From the NCBI GenBank assembly GCA_029210175.1, contig JARGPL010000019.1:62001-126000 (forward strand): 64,000 nucleotides of DNA. Reading direction: 5' to 3'. This DNA is from Minwuia sp. (GTDB lineage Bacteria > Pseudomonadota > Alphaproteobacteria > Minwuiales > Minwuiaceae). The notes beneath the pieces are model-generated. The model did not search any database. It was not told where the DNA came from and saw only the letters and a program-made list of their open reading frames with translations. A program made the position numbers and the translations under genes. Below, piece after piece: positions 17,784-28,035 of this stretch. The number at the start of each line of letters is the position of its first letter. Positions within the stretch are counted from its first letter, which is position 1.

Positions 17784-18246
17784 TTTCAGTCTCCTGCGCA
17801 ACTGTTGAATCGATGACGGAGCGGGCACCTGTCCGGCCCGCGCGGATCGGTATGGTCTTCACGAGAGCTTCCGGCACAGGGCGTTGCAGATCGATGTGGA
17901 GCAGACCGTTGTCGAGCAACGCGTCCTGCACCTCGATCCCTTCGGCAAGCACGAAGGCGCGCTGGAACTGACGTGTTGCGATGCCGCGATGCAGGAACAC
18001 GCGGCCATCATCATCTTCCGTGCGGCGGCCACGGATCACCAACTGGTTCTCCTCAACCGTCACATTCAGATCATCATCGCCAAAACCGGCAACGGCCAGG
18101 GTGATCCTGAGCGCATTGTCGCCAGTCTGTTCGATGTTGTAGGGGGGGTAGCCTTCGTTCGCGGACTTCGCCACCCGGTCGAGCACACGCTCCACATGGT
18201 CGAAGCCCAACAGGTGCGGACTGTTGAACAGGGACATCCTGGACAT
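17776..18246 (-). CDS. Small heat-shock protein Hsp20 (IbpA/HspD-like)
   Basis: This is an ATP-independent holdase chaperone of 156 residues with a full alpha-crystallin domain: YPPYNIEQTGDNALRITLAVAGF, ENQLVIRGRR and LLDNGLLHIDLQRPVPE. It binds unfolding proteins in the cytoplasm under heat stress. The ATG at 18246 follows AAGGAGA. A heat-shock sigma-type promoter about 110 bp upstream leaves a long leader, as in ROSE-thermometer genes. The C-terminal IPIRAG resembles the IxI motif that mediates oligomer contacts. Confidence 0.95.
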   Translation of the reverse strand: MSRMSLFNSPHLLGFDHVERVLDRVAKSANEGYPPYNIEQTGDNALRITLAVAGFGDDDLNVTVEENQLVIRGRRTEDDDGRVFLHRGIATRQFQRAFVLAEGIEVQDALLDNGLLHIDLQRPVPEALVKTIPIRAGRTGARSVIDSTVAQETEND

Positions 18247-18354
18247 GAACCGTCATCTCCTTCTCGGTTAAGCGAGCATGACCGGAGGTCCGTCTGGCAT
18301 GCACCAGTGGACCCCCATCAACGGACCCTGCGATAGGCGCCCGTCTGCTGTAGG

Positions 18355-18382
18355 AAATAGGCGTTTGTTTCAGGGGTTCAAG
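18355..18382 (-). promoter_or_regulatory. Heat-shock (RpoH-type) promoter of the hsp20 gene
   Basis: On the minus strand, CTTGAA (18382-18377) and CCTATTT (18361-18355) are separated by 15 bases. This fits the alphaproteobacterial RpoH pattern CTTGAA/CCTAT-T. It would start transcription roughly 100 bases before the hsp20 start codon. That is long enough for a thermosensitive leader, although I could not confirm a ROSE hairpin by eye. Confidence 0.55.
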
Positions 18383-18457
18383 ACAGCGCAGGTAGCGCGC
18401 GTCGCAGACGCCAGCGTGGCAAGCGGTTCGCGGCTGTGCTATCGCCCCTGCCAGCAC

Positions 18458-19819
18458 ATGATACTCGTGAAGAAGGCCGAACAGCCCGTGACCGAACTGA
18501 CAGCGCATCCCGATGCCAAGACATCCCTGCGGGGGGAGATCACTGCCCCCGGCGACAAGTCGATTTCCCACCGGGCGCTGATGTTCGGTGCCCTGGCGGT
18601 CGGCGAAACAAGCATCTCCGGCCTGCTGGAGGGGGAGGATGTGCGCGCCACCGCCGCCGCTGTCTCTGCACTGGGGTCTGATGTGGTGCGGGTCGGACCG
18701 GGCGAATGGCGGGTCAACGGCGTCGGCGTCGGCGGATTGTCCGAACCTGAAACCGCGCTTGATCTCGGGAATTCCGGCACCGGTGCGCGACTGCTGATGG
18801 GGCTGGTGGCCGGACATCCGATCAGCGCGACCTTCACCGGGGATGCATCTCTGTCGGGCCGCCCCATGGGCCGCATCACGCGTCCGCTGCAGCAGATGGG
18901 TGCCCGGTTCCAGGGGCGCGAGGGTGACCGCCTTCCCATGGTGGTAACGGGACCCGAGACAGTCATGCCGATCACCTATGATTCCCCGGTCGCCTCGGCG
19001 CAGGTGAAATCGGCGATCCTGCTGGCAGGCCTGAACGCGCGGGGCATCACGACAGTCCGCGAACCCAAACCATCGCGCGACCACACCGAGAACATGCTGC
19101 GCCAGTTCGGGGCAGAGATCACAAGCGAGGCTGACGGCGCTGGCCGCATCGTGCGGCTGACCGGTCAGCCCGAGCTGTCGCCGCAACAGATAATCGTGCC
19201 TGGCGATCCGTCATCTGCAGCATTCGCCACGGTCGCGGTGCTGCTGTCGCCTGGCAGCAGCGTGAAAATCCACAACGTTGGCATCAACCCGCTGCGGGCC
19301 GGTCTGTTTGATGTTCTCTGCGCCATGGGTGGCCGGATCGAACATGGCAACGTCCGGATGCAGGGCGGCGAGCCTGTCGCAGATCTGGTCATCGAAGGCG
19401 GGCCGCTGACCGGTGTTACCGCTCCGGAAGACAATGCTGCCGCCATGATCGACGAATACCCGATCCTCTGCGTCGCGGCAGCGCTTGCAGGCGGGGAGAC
19501 CGTGATGCGCGGAATCGGGGAACTCAGGGTCAAGGAAAGCGACCGGATCGCACGGATGGTGGAAGGCCTGCGTGCCGCCGGTGTCAGCGTGACGGAACAC
19601 GAGGACGGCATGACCGTCACCGGATCAGGCGGCAAGCCACCGCGCGGCGGCTGCACCATCGATGCTGGCCATGACCACCGCATTGCCATGTCATTCCTGA
19701 TCCTCGGCCTGTCCTGTGCGCAGTCGATCACGGTGACCGGGGCAGAAACCATCGCCACCAGCTATCCGGACTTCGTGGCCCACATGAACAGCCTGGGTGC
19801 GGACCTGAGGGCCGCGTAA
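18458..19819 (+). CDS. aroA: 3-phosphoshikimate 1-carboxyvinyltransferase (EPSP synthase)
   Basis: AroA joins shikimate-3-phosphate and phosphoenolpyruvate to make EPSP in the aromatic amino acid pathway. The product of 453 residues has APGDKSISHRALMFGALA near the start, the LDLGNSGTGARLLMGL motif, and LRVKESDRIA plus DHRIAMSFLILGL near the end. The start is uncertain: ATG 18458 (MILVKKAEQP) is used, but GTG 18488 has an AGAAGG upstream at about the right distance. The open frame runs back to 18278 across the divergent hsp20 promoter, which is unlikely to be coding. A single-domain enzyme not fused to cytidylate kinase. Confidence 0.96.
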   Translation: MILVKKAEQPVTELTAHPDAKTSLRGEITAPGDKSISHRALMFGALAVGETSISGLLEGEDVRATAAAVSALGSDVVRVGPGEWRVNGVGVGGLSEPETALDLGNSGTGARLLMGLVAGHPISATFTGDASLSGRPMGRITRPLQQMGARFQGREGDRLPMVVTGPETVMPITYDSPVASAQVKSAILLAGLNARGITTVREPKPSRDHTENMLRQFGAEITSEADGAGRIVRLTGQPELSPQQIIVPGDPSSAAFATVAVLLSPGSSVKIHNVGINPLRAGLFDVLCAMGGRIEHGNVRMQGGEPVADLVIEGGPLTGVTAPEDNAAAMIDEYPILCVAAALAGGETVMRGIGELRVKESDRIARMVEGLRAAGVSVTEHEDGMTVTGSGGKPPRGGCTIDAGHDHRIAMSFLILGLSCAQSITVTGAETIATSYPDFVAHMNSLGADLRAA

Positions 19820-19826
19820 GCCGGGT

Positions 19827-20492
19827 TCAATCGCCCGACGGGGCATCCAGCAATGCCAGCATGGCTGCGCCGGGTGTCCCCATCGGCACCCGCTCGAAGT
19901 CCGCATGAAGCGGCAGCGCTTCCGCCAGCTCCGCCAGATAGTCTGCCTTTGGCACGCAACGGATGTGGAACTGTTTCAGGTGATCATTGACGAACTGGCT
20001 GTCGAGCAGGCGATAGCCCCCTGCCCTGAGCCGCGCGACGAGGTGCACCAGCGCCACCTTGCTGGCGTCCGTTGCGACACTGAACATGCTTTCGCCGAAG
20101 AACGCCGCCCCAATGGAAACCCCGTACAGGCCGCCGACGATCTTGCCGTCCTGCCAGCATTCGACGCTGTGGGCATGCCCAAGCTGAAACAGCTGCGCAT
20201 AGGCACGCACGATCTCGATATTGATCCAGCTGTCATAGCGGCCACGGCGCTGATCCAGTTCGGAACAGGCCTGGATCACCTGCTCGAACGCCAGATCGTG
20301 CGTGACCCGGAACCGATCCTGCTTGACCGTCCGTCGGAGGCGCTTCGGCACATGGAAGCCGTCAATGGGCAGCACGCCGCGCTCATCCGGGTCGACCCAG
20401 AACAGACGCGGATCGTTGCGGCTCTCTGCCATCGGAAACAGGCCGCGAGAATAGGCCTGAACCAGCAGACCCGGTGACAGCCGGTCACTCAC
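19827..20492 (-). CDS. aat: Leucyl/phenylalanyl-tRNA-protein transferase
   Basis: Aat attaches Leu or Phe from charged tRNA to N-terminal Arg or Lys of proteins, marking them for ClpAP through the N-end rule. The 221-residue product has AYSRGLFPMAE near the start, FWVDPDERGVLPID, the conserved SVECWQDGKIVGGLYGVSIG, FFGESMFS and LLDSQFVNDHL. The start lies 13 bp after the accC stop on the same strand, making aroQ-accB-accC-aat one probable operon. It converges on aroA, whose stop is 7 bp away. Confidence 0.96.
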   Translation of the reverse strand: MSDRLSPGLLVQAYSRGLFPMAESRNDPRLFWVDPDERGVLPIDGFHVPKRLRRTVKQDRFRVTHDLAFEQVIQACSELDQRRGRYDSWINIEIVRAYAQLFQLGHAHSVECWQDGKIVGGLYGVSIGAAFFGESMFSVATDASKVALVHLVARLRAGGYRLLDSQFVNDHLKQFHIRCVPKADYLAELAEALPLHADFERVPMGTPGAAMLALLDAPSGD

Positions 20493-20505
20493 CGGCGGCC
20501 ACCAG

Positions 20506-21858
20506 TCAGAACTTCGTCACCAGCCGGTCGAGATTCTTCTCCAGCCAGTGAATGTCGTAATCGCCATCAATGAAGACAGGGTCATCAATCAACGCCCTGT
20601 GCAGCGGAATCGTGGTCTGGATGCCGCCAATGACATATTCGTCAAGGCAACGACGCAGGCGCATCAGACACTCGTTGCGGGTCCGGCCATGCACCACGAG
20701 TTTCGAGATCAGGCTGTCGTAGTTCGGGGGCACGCGATAGCCGTCATAAAGGCCCGAATCGACACGCACGCCCAGACCGCCTGGTGCGTGATAACCCTTG
20801 ATGGTTCCGGGTGCCGGCGCGAACGTTGCCGGGTTTTCCGCATTGATGCGGCATTCCATGGCATGCCCGGAAAACTCCACGTCAGACTGCTTGATGCTGA
20901 GCGGGATACCTGATGCGACGCGGATCTGCTCGCGTACCAGGTCGATGCCGGTGATCGCCTCCGTCACCGGATGCTCCACCTGCAAACGGGTATTCATCTC
21001 GATGAAATAGAAGGCACCATCCTGGTACAGGAACTCTATGGTTCCCGCCCCGCGATAGTTCATCTCCGAAATGGCCTCGGCCACCACATCGCCGATCTGC
21101 TGGCGTTGATCGGCATTGAGCGCGGGCGAAGGGGCTTCCTCGACGACCTTCTGGTGGCGGCGCTGGATCGAGCAGTCGCGCTCCCCCAGGTGCACCGCAT
21201 GCCCCTGGCCATCGCCAAACACCTGAACCTCGATGTGGCGCGGCTTGCCGAGATACTTTTCCATGTACATCGTGTCATCGCCGAAGGCGTGCTTGGCCTC
21301 GGACCGGGCGCGCGACAGGGATGCCTCCAGGTCTTCCTCACGCTCCACCACGACCATGCCGCGACCGCCGCCGCCGGATGCCGCCTTGCAGAGGACGGGA
21401 TACCCGATTTCGAGGGCCGCTTCCTTGGCCGAATCCAGATCGCCCAGCGCGCCTTCTGTACCCGGGACGACCGGCACACCCAGGCGGATCATCGTCTGCT
21501 TCGCGGCGATCTTGTCACCCATCAGGCGAATGTGTTCCGGCGTCGGGCCGATGAAGGCAATGTCATGGGCCTCCACGATCTCGGCAAATCGGGCGTTCTC
21601 GGACAGGAACCCGTACCCCGGATGTATCGCGTCAGCCCCGGTGATCTCCGCCGCGGAAATCAGCGCCGGGATGTTCAGATAGCTGAGTTGCGGGTTGGCG
21701 GGGCCGATGCAGACGGATTCGTCAGCCAGCCGCACGTGCATTGCTTCGGTGTCTGCAGTGGAATGCACGGCAACGGTGCGGATGCCCATTTCATGGCATG
21801 CACGGAGGATGCGAAGCGCGATCTCGCCGCGGTTGGCAATCATTACCTTTTCGAACAT
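20506..21858 (-). CDS. accC: Acetyl-CoA carboxylase biotin carboxylase subunit
   Basis: AccC carboxylates biotin on AccB with bicarbonate and ATP, the first half-reaction of fatty acid synthesis. The 450-residue product begins [20 protein letters not shown]. It has the glycine-rich ATP-grasp loop [43 protein letters not shown] and EHPVTE. It starts 13 bp after accB and belongs to the same operon. Length and motifs are fully typical. Confidence 0.97.
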   Translation of the reverse strand: MFEKVMIANRGEIALRILRACHEMGIRTVAVHSTADTEAMHVRLADESVCIGPANPQLSYLNIPALISAAEITGADAIHPGYGFLSENARFAEIVEAHDIAFIGPTPEHIRLMGDKIAAKQTMIRLGVPVVPGTEGALGDLDSAKEAALEIGYPVLCKAASGGGGRGMVVVEREEDLEASLSRARSEAKHAFGDDTMYMEKYLGKPRHIEVQVFGDGQGHAVHLGERDCSIQRRHQKVVEEAPSPALNADQRQQIGDVVAEAISEMNYRGAGTIEFLYQDGAFYFIEMNTRLQVEHPVTEAITGIDLVREQIRVASGIPLSIKQSDVEFSGHAMECRINAENPATFAPAPGTIKGYHAPGGLGVRVDSGLYDGYRVPPNYDSLISKLVVHGRTRNECLMRLRRCLDEYVIGGIQTTIPLHRALIDDPVFIDGDYDIHWLEKNLDRLVTKF

Positions 21859-21871
21859 GCGCTTGCTGCCG

Positions 21872-22357
21872 CTATTCGATCAGGAACAAGGGCTGTTCGT
21901 ACTCGACCGGTTGTTCGTTCTCGGTCAGCACGGCGACGATCCGTCCGGCCTTGGTCGCAGGTACGGTGTTCATGGTCTTCATGGCCTCGATGATCAGCAG
22001 GGTCTGGCCCTGGGTCACCGTGTCGCCAACCTTCACGAAGTTCGGCGCGCCGGGTTCCGGTGCCAGATAGGCCGTTCCCACCATCGGTGAAAGAACCTCA
22101 ACGGAACCGGGGTGCTGGCTGGCCGCGCTGCCGGACGCCGGTGCGGCGTTCGCTGCGGGTGCCGACGACGGGGCGGCCGGGGCCGCTGGTGCCGGTGCAG
22201 CGGGGGCGGCAACGGTCGCCGTCACGGTCTGCTGTACCTTGCGTTCCAGGCGCAACTTGAAGTCGTCCTGTTCGATCTCGATTTCGGTCAGGCCGGTGTC
22301 GGCGAGCAAGTTCGCCAGTTCCCGTACCGTTTCGACGTCCACTTTGAGTTTGGTCAT
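21872..22357 (-). CDS. accB: Biotin carboxyl carrier protein of acetyl-CoA carboxylase
   Basis: AccB carries the biotin that shuttles CO2 between AccC and the AccAD transferase. The 161-residue protein has an N-terminal helical part, an Ala/Pro-rich flexible linker (about residues 48-80) and the C-terminal biotinyl domain with EAMKTMN, where Lys127 is biotinylated. It lies between aroQ (4 bp upstream) and accC (13 bp downstream) in the usual alphaproteobacterial order. Confidence 0.97.
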   Translation of the reverse strand: MTKLKVDVETVRELANLLADTGLTEIEIEQDDFKLRLERKVQQTVTATVAAPAAPAPAAPAAPSSAPAANAAPASGSAASQHPGSVEVLSPMVGTAYLAPEPGAPNFVKVGDTVTQGQTLLIIEAMKTMNTVPATKAGRIVAVLTENEQPVEYEQPLFLIE

Positions 22358-22360
22358 GCT

Positions 22361-22822
22361 CTATGCCATTGCCTGTTGTTTCTTGGACTTTATCTCGGCG
22401 GCCTGGGCCTGAAGTGCAAGGATATATCCCAGCGAACCGAAACCGCAGATCACACCCTGGGCGGCGCGACTGACGTAGGAATGCTGCCGGAACTCTTCGC
22501 GCTTGTGGATGTTGGAGAGGTGAACCTCCACCGTGGGAAGGTCGACGGACAGCAGCGCATCCAGAATGGCCACCGACGTATGGGAATAGGCGCCCGGATT
22601 GATGATGATCGCGGCGTGCTTGCCCCTCGCCTCGTGAATCCAGTCGACAAGTTCGCCTTCGTGATTCGATTGGCGGAAGTCGATGCCGATGCCGAACCCG
22701 TCACCGACCTGCGTGCAATGCGCCTCGATATCGTTGAGGGTTTCGCGGCCATAGACCTCTGGCTGCCGGGTTCCCAGCAGATTGAGATTTGGTCCGTTCA
22801 GAATAAGGATTGAGTCACGCAT
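22361..22822 (-). CDS. aroQ: Type II 3-dehydroquinate dehydratase
   Basis: AroQ dehydrates 3-dehydroquinate to 3-dehydroshikimate in the shikimate pathway. From ATG 22822 the product has 153 residues and starts [22 protein letters not shown] with the lid-loop Arg. [18 protein letters not shown] contains the active-site His-bearing segment, and [15 protein letters not shown] follows. The open frame extends to 22903 but the added sequence is not family-like. No strong ribosome-binding site precedes the chosen ATG. It is the first gene of the aroQ-accB-accC-aat unit and diverges from thiSG. Confidence 0.95.
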   Translation of the reverse strand: MRDSILILNGPNLNLLGTRQPEVYGRETLNDIEAHCTQVGDGFGIGIDFRQSNHEGELVDWIHEARGKHAAIIINPGAYSHTSVAILDALLSVDLPTVEVHLSNIHKREEFRQHSYVSRAAQGVICGFGSLGYILALQAQAAEIKSKKQQAMA

Positions 22823-22968
22823 GGTGATTGACGGAAGCCCCTGTTGCCATATTTCCCGGCTGGTTATAGTTCGTTTCCCGGCGGCGCGAAACCGTGGCGA
22901 CACCTGTCACCCTTCGCCGCCATCGCCATCAGGCGACACCTGTAGTTCGACCGAGAGGACCCGGTTCC

Positions 22969-23964
22969 ATGCGTATCACCGTCAACGGCAAGCAGCAGAT
23001 CGTGGAGGAAGGCACCACGGTGCGGGAGCTTCTGAGCGGAATGCGCATCGATTCGCGCAAGGTTGCAGTGGAACTGAACCTGGAGATCGTGGCCAAGTCC
23101 GCCTACGATCGGACGGGGATTGAGGAGGGTGACCAGGTGGAAATCGTGCATTTCATCGGTGGTGGAGACGATGCCGGACGCGCCGATCCGGCGTCGGACG
23201 ATTCGTTTGTTGTCGCGGGCCGTACCTTTCACTCCCGCCTGCTGGTCGGGACCGGCAAGTACAAGGACTATGAACAGAACGCGCGGGCGGTCGAAGCGGC
23301 GGGCGCGGAAATCGTCACCGTTGCAGTGCGTCGGGTAAACGTCACCGACCCGGACCAGCCCATGCTGGTGGATTTCATCGACCCGAAGAAGTTCACGTAT
23401 CTGCCGAATACCGCGGGCTGTTTCACCGCCGACGATGCGGTCCGCACCCTGCGGCTGGCTCGCGAAGCGGGTGGCTGGGACCTGGTGAAGCTGGAGGTTC
23501 TGGGCGACCAGAAGACACTTTACCCAAACATGCCCGAAACCATGGTGGCAGCCGAAAAGCTGTTGGCCGAGGGGTTCCAGGTAATGGTCTATTGCTCAGA
23601 TGATCCGATCCAGGCCAAGCGTCTGGAGGACATGGGCTGTTGCGCGATCATGCCGCTTGGTGCGCCCATCGGGTCGGGGCTGGGCATTCAGAATCCCGTC
23701 AACATCCGCCTGATCGTGGAACAGACCAGCGTGCCCGTGCTGGTCGATGCAGGCGTCGGGACGGCATCGGACGCGGCAATCGCCATGGAACTGGGCTGTG
23801 ACGGTGTGCTGATGAATACGGCAATTGCGGAAGCCAAGGACCCGATCCTGATGGCACACGCCATGAAACATGCGGTCAAGGCCGGGCGTCTGGCCTATCT
23901 GGCCGGGCGCATGCCCCGGAAAAAGTATGCCGATCCGTCCAGTCCGCTTGCCGGCCTGATCTGA
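22969..23964 (+). CDS. thiG: ThiS-ThiG fusion (sulfur carrier protein/thiazole synthase)
   Basis: One frame of 331 residues joins two thiamine genes. Residues 1 to about 66 are ThiS ([20 protein letters not shown] to FIGGG), the ubiquitin-like sulfur carrier. After a short acidic linker, residues from about 79 are ThiG ([20 protein letters not shown]), the TIM-barrel thiazole synthase with the Schiff-base region [10 protein letters not shown] and [21 protein letters not shown]. Free ThiS is activated at its C-terminal Gly-Gly, which here is internal (Gly64-Gly66). The start follows GAGAGG. I saw no TPP riboswitch upstream. No other thiamine genes are in the window. Confidence 0.95.
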   Translation: MRITVNGKQQIVEEGTTVRELLSGMRIDSRKVAVELNLEIVAKSAYDRTGIEEGDQVEIVHFIGGGDDAGRADPASDDSFVVAGRTFHSRLLVGTGKYKDYEQNARAVEAAGAEIVTVAVRRVNVTDPDQPMLVDFIDPKKFTYLPNTAGCFTADDAVRTLRLAREAGGWDLVKLEVLGDQKTLYPNMPETMVAAEKLLAEGFQVMVYCSDDPIQAKRLEDMGCCAIMPLGAPIGSGLGIQNPVNIRLIVEQTSVPVLVDAGVGTASDAAIAMELGCDGVLMNTAIAEAKDPILMAHAMKHAVKAGRLAYLAGRMPRKKYADPSSPLAGLI

Positions 23965-24062
23965 CGGGGATCCCTTGCTGGCCGATCACATTTCATGATT
24001 CAGCCAAATCGTGATCATGTCGGGTCTGGCAGTATCCCCTTACCCGTCGCATGCTGGAGTCC

Positions 24063-24689
24063 ATGAGAACCATGCCAGCAACATCCTCTTGCAAGGCGCT
24101 CGCTGCCCTGCTGCTGCTTCTGGTCGCCGCGGCCTGCACACCGGTACAGCCGGTTTCGGTCACGCAGCACAGCCGGATTGCGGACGTGGCATCGGCGGGA
24201 ACAGCGGTGGCCATAGCGCGCCAGGGCGACAGTCTGCAGGAAGCCGATTTCAACAAGGCCCTGGCGCAGCGTCTGACCAGTGCCGGGTTCACCGTGGTCG
24301 AGGGCGCGTCCGATGCACGCCTGATCGCAACACTGAAAGCGGGCGTTGCAGAAGGCATCGACAAGGAACAGGTCTACCGATACCCGGAATACATCACCCG
24401 CAGCCGCCTGATCACCCTGAACGACGGGCGTCAGGTGCGCGATATCGAGCGCATTTACATGGGGGACCGGGTGGAGCGGCACCGCTATACCATCTGGCCC
24501 GCGACCGTGGCGCTGACCCTGACAGACACGACAACGGGCAAGCCGGTCTTTGAAGGTGAAGTGGCAACGCAAGGATCATGTGGAGCCATGGCCGCGCTGA
24601 TCGGCCCGATGCTGGATGCCCTGTTCAAGAACCTGCGCAGTGAAAGCGGCACTGTGGAGCGCAGTTATGTCGAGGTTCCGACCTGTTGA
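24063..24689 (+). CDS. Putative lipoprotein, DUF4136-like
   Basis: This is a predicted outer-membrane or periplasmic lipoprotein of 208 residues. The signal peptide ends in a lipobox-like LLLLLVAAAC. The remainder has a conserved-looking TRSRLITLNDGRQVRD segment and ends in VERSYVEVPTC. The pattern of a predicted lipoprotein with a nucleotide-like beta domain resembles DUF4136, but I cannot confirm the family. ATG 24063 is preceded by GGAG at short spacing; ATG 24051 and 24072 are alternatives. It is a single gene upstream of mreB. Confidence 0.65.
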   Translation: MRTMPATSSCKALAALLLLLVAAACTPVQPVSVTQHSRIADVASAGTAVAIARQGDSLQEADFNKALAQRLTSAGFTVVEGASDARLIATLKAGVAEGIDKEQVYRYPEYITRSRLITLNDGRQVRDIERIYMGDRVERHRYTIWPATVALTLTDTTTGKPVFEGEVATQGSCGAMAALIGPMLDALFKNLRSESGTVERSYVEVPTC

Positions 24690-25941
<1,252 letters not shown>

Positions 25942-25967
25942 TTGCGTCCCGTGCAAAACGGAGCATT

Positions 25968-26939
25968 GTGACAGCCATGGCCATCAAGAATGATGACCGG
26001 GTGCTCGTCGCTGCGGTCCGTCAGTTCGCGGCGGAGAACGGATGCACCGTCAAGGGAATTTCCCATGACTGGCTGTTGCTGCTTGGTACGCCTGACGGTC
26101 GGCACCTGCCGCTGTTCGGCTATGACATCGGACTGAACAGCGCGACCACCTTGCGGATAGCCAACGACAAGGCGGCGACGGCTGATCTGCTTCGCACGTT
26201 GGACGTCGCGCACATTCCACATCAGCTGTTCCTCAACCCGGACCTGCATGTCTACACGCGCGGCGGCGGCAACTGGTCCACACTGGCAGACGCGTTCGAA
26301 GCAGCAGGTCAGGACGTGGTCCTGAAATCGAACGAGGGCACGAGCGGCAAGGACGTGCATCGGGTGCAGACGCATCTGGCGCTGGAGCGTACGGCGCATG
26401 TCCTGTTCCGCACCGAACGGTCCATCGCGCTCAGTCCCTTCACGGCCATCGCGCAGGAATCCCGCTTCGTTGTCCTGGATGGCGTCGTGAAGCTTGGCTA
26501 CGCGAAGCGCGCGCCTTCACTGCAGGGGGATGGCAGGACGTCGCTGCGCCAGATCCTCGCACAGGCCATGACACCCGAAATGGGGCCCAGTCTCGGCGCG
26601 TGGCTGGAGGGGGCAGATTCCGCTGACCTCGATACGGTGCCGCCGGAGGGCGCTTCGCTGCCTATCGGCTGGCGGCACAATCTTGGCCAGGGCGGCGGCA
26701 TCGTGGCCATCGCCAATGATGCGCCGGGCGCTGATCTGGCCCTCGCCGCCGCCGCCGCCCTCAATCTGAGGTTTGGCAGCGTCGACATTGCCCACCCGGC
26801 CAAGGGCGGTGACCAGGTGATGGAGGTCAATGCGGGCGTCATGCTGGAACATTACGCCCGCTCCGCCCCCGACCGCCGGGCAGCCGTGATCGCGACCTAC
26901 GCAGATGCGTTGGCGCTGTTGCTTGCGTCTGCGTCCTGA
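25968..26939 (+). CDS. ATP-grasp domain protein of unknown substrate
   Basis: This 323-residue protein resembles the ATP-grasp region of cyanophycin synthetase and RimK/glutathione-synthetase-like ligases. [21 protein letters not shown] precedes the fold, [17 protein letters not shown] fits the glycine-rich ATP loop, [20 protein letters not shown] is typical of cyanophycin-synthetase relatives, and [15 protein letters not shown] ends with the metal-binding ExN. It should ligate an acid to an amine with ATP, and the substrate is unknown. The start is GTG 25968 or ATG 25977. Its last 43 bp overlap the convergent ribB gene. Confidence 0.8.
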   Translation: MTAMAIKNDDRVLVAAVRQFAAENGCTVKGISHDWLLLLGTPDGRHLPLFGYDIGLNSATTLRIANDKAATADLLRTLDVAHIPHQLFLNPDLHVYTRGGGNWSTLADAFEAAGQDVVLKSNEGTSGKDVHRVQTHLALERTAHVLFRTERSIALSPFTAIAQESRFVVLDGVVKLGYAKRAPSLQGDGRTSLRQILAQAMTPEMGPSLGAWLEGADSADLDTVPPEGASLPIGWRHNLGQGGGIVAIANDAPGADLALAAAAALNLRFGSVDIAHPAKGGDQVMEVNAGVMLEHYARSAPDRRAAVIATYADALALLLASAS

Positions 26940-27613
26940 TTTCCGTTCTGGACCAGCGCCCCATCGCGCCGATCCATCCAGCCCACCAGGTCCTCGATCG
27001 ACACGACCGGCATGTCGTGCGCCCGACCGAACACAGCGATCTCCGGCAGCCGAGCCATGCTGCCATCAGGGTTTGCCAGTTCGCACAGGACTGCTGCCGG
27101 CTTGAAACCCGCGAGTGTCACCAGATCGACTGATGCTTCCGTGTGTCCACGGCGAACACGAACGCCACCGTCCGCGGCCCGCAACGGGAACACGTGACCC
27201 GGACTTGCCAGATCACCGGCACTCGCCTGCGGTGCAATCGCGGCGCGCACCGTGGTGACACGGTCTGCAGCGGATACCCCGGTCGTCACGCCCTGCCGCG
27301 CCTCGATGGATACGGTGAATGCCGTGCCCATGCTGGAGGTGTTGTTGGTGACCATGGGCGCCAGCCCGAGATGGTCGATCAGGCGTCCCTTCATCGGCAG
27401 ACAGACAATGCCGCTGCATTCACGGATCAGCATCGCCATCTGATGTTCGCTGACGGTTTCGGCAGCAAAGATGATATCTCCCTCGTTCTCGCGATCCTCA
27501 TCATCCACGACCAGCACGCCGCCGCCGCGCCCCAGCGCAGCAATGGCCCTGTCCACACGCTCCTGCGCGGTTCCGAACTGATCCAGCAATGATTGGTATC
27601 CAAGTGTCTGCAA
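26897..27613 (-). CDS. ribB: 3,4-dihydroxy-2-butanone 4-phosphate synthase
   Basis: RibB makes the four-carbon precursor of riboflavin from ribulose 5-phosphate. The 238-residue protein has the acidic loop [24 protein letters not shown] and [16 protein letters not shown]. It is a stand-alone enzyme not fused to GTP cyclohydrolase II. Translation begins at a TTG behind a very strong GGAGGAGGG, which suits riboswitch control of ribosome access. An FMN riboswitch lies 148-317 bp upstream. The Asn/Ala-rich tail overlaps the ATP-grasp gene by 43 bp. Confidence 0.96.
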   Translation of the reverse strand: MQTLGYQSLLDQFGTAQERVDRAIAALGRGGGVLVVDDEDRENEGDIIFAAETVSEHQMAMLIRECSGIVCLPMKGRLIDHLGLAPMVTNNTSSMGTAFTVSIEARQGVTTGVSAADRVTTVRAAIAPQASAGDLASPGHVFPLRAADGGVRVRRGHTEASVDLVTLAGFKPAAVLCELANPDGSMARLPEIAVFGRAHDMPVVSIEDLVGWMDRRDGALVQNGNQDADASNSANASA

Positions 27614-27760
27614 GATGCCCTCCTCCAGGCGAGAAGGCCGGACTCAGGGCATCGAATCGCGCGGGCGCCTGTCCCGAATTCCGGACACGCGCACGATCAC
27701 GATACACGCGCGGCGAACCGGCGCGCGTTCGCGCACCGTCGTCACACATGTCGGCTGCAT

Positions 27761-27930
27761 CTCTTCCATCCGGACTGTACCGTCGGCCCCGGAGTTACAC
27801 CGGGTCTGCTGACCCCGGACGCTGCTCCACCGAAGCGGATCACCTGTCCGGGCGCTCGCGGGCTCTGCCCCCGCCCCATCGCTGGAACGCAAGGCTTACC
27901 GCCGGTCGGGAATTTCACCCTGCCCTGAGA
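27761..27930 (-). promoter_or_regulatory. FMN riboswitch (RFN element)
   Basis: Read on the minus strand, the element starts TCTCAGGGCAGGGTGAAATT (from 27930). It continues with the conserved GACCGGCGGTAAG and GTCAGCAGACCCGGTGTAA, and ends with GGGCCGACGGTACAG and CCGGATGGAAGAG (to 27761). These are the hallmark blocks of the FMN-binding aptamer. It lies upstream of ribB, so flavin mononucleotide should repress it. Bases 27614-27760 form the expression platform, with GC hairpins including TGTCC/GGGACA near 27670. Confidence 0.95.
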
Positions 27931-28035
27931 TCAAGCCAGATTTTGACTTCACGCTTCCCCGTTGGAGAAGCCACATGACGCTAGCAGAAGGGCTTGCGCG
28001 ATCAAGCGAACGGCACGCATGGGGCGGTTGCAACA

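Noticed and set aside
22823-22968. TPP riboswitch upstream of the thiSG gene
   Set aside because: The conserved CTGAGA and ACCTGA blocks of the thi-box are absent from the gap, so there is no support for one.
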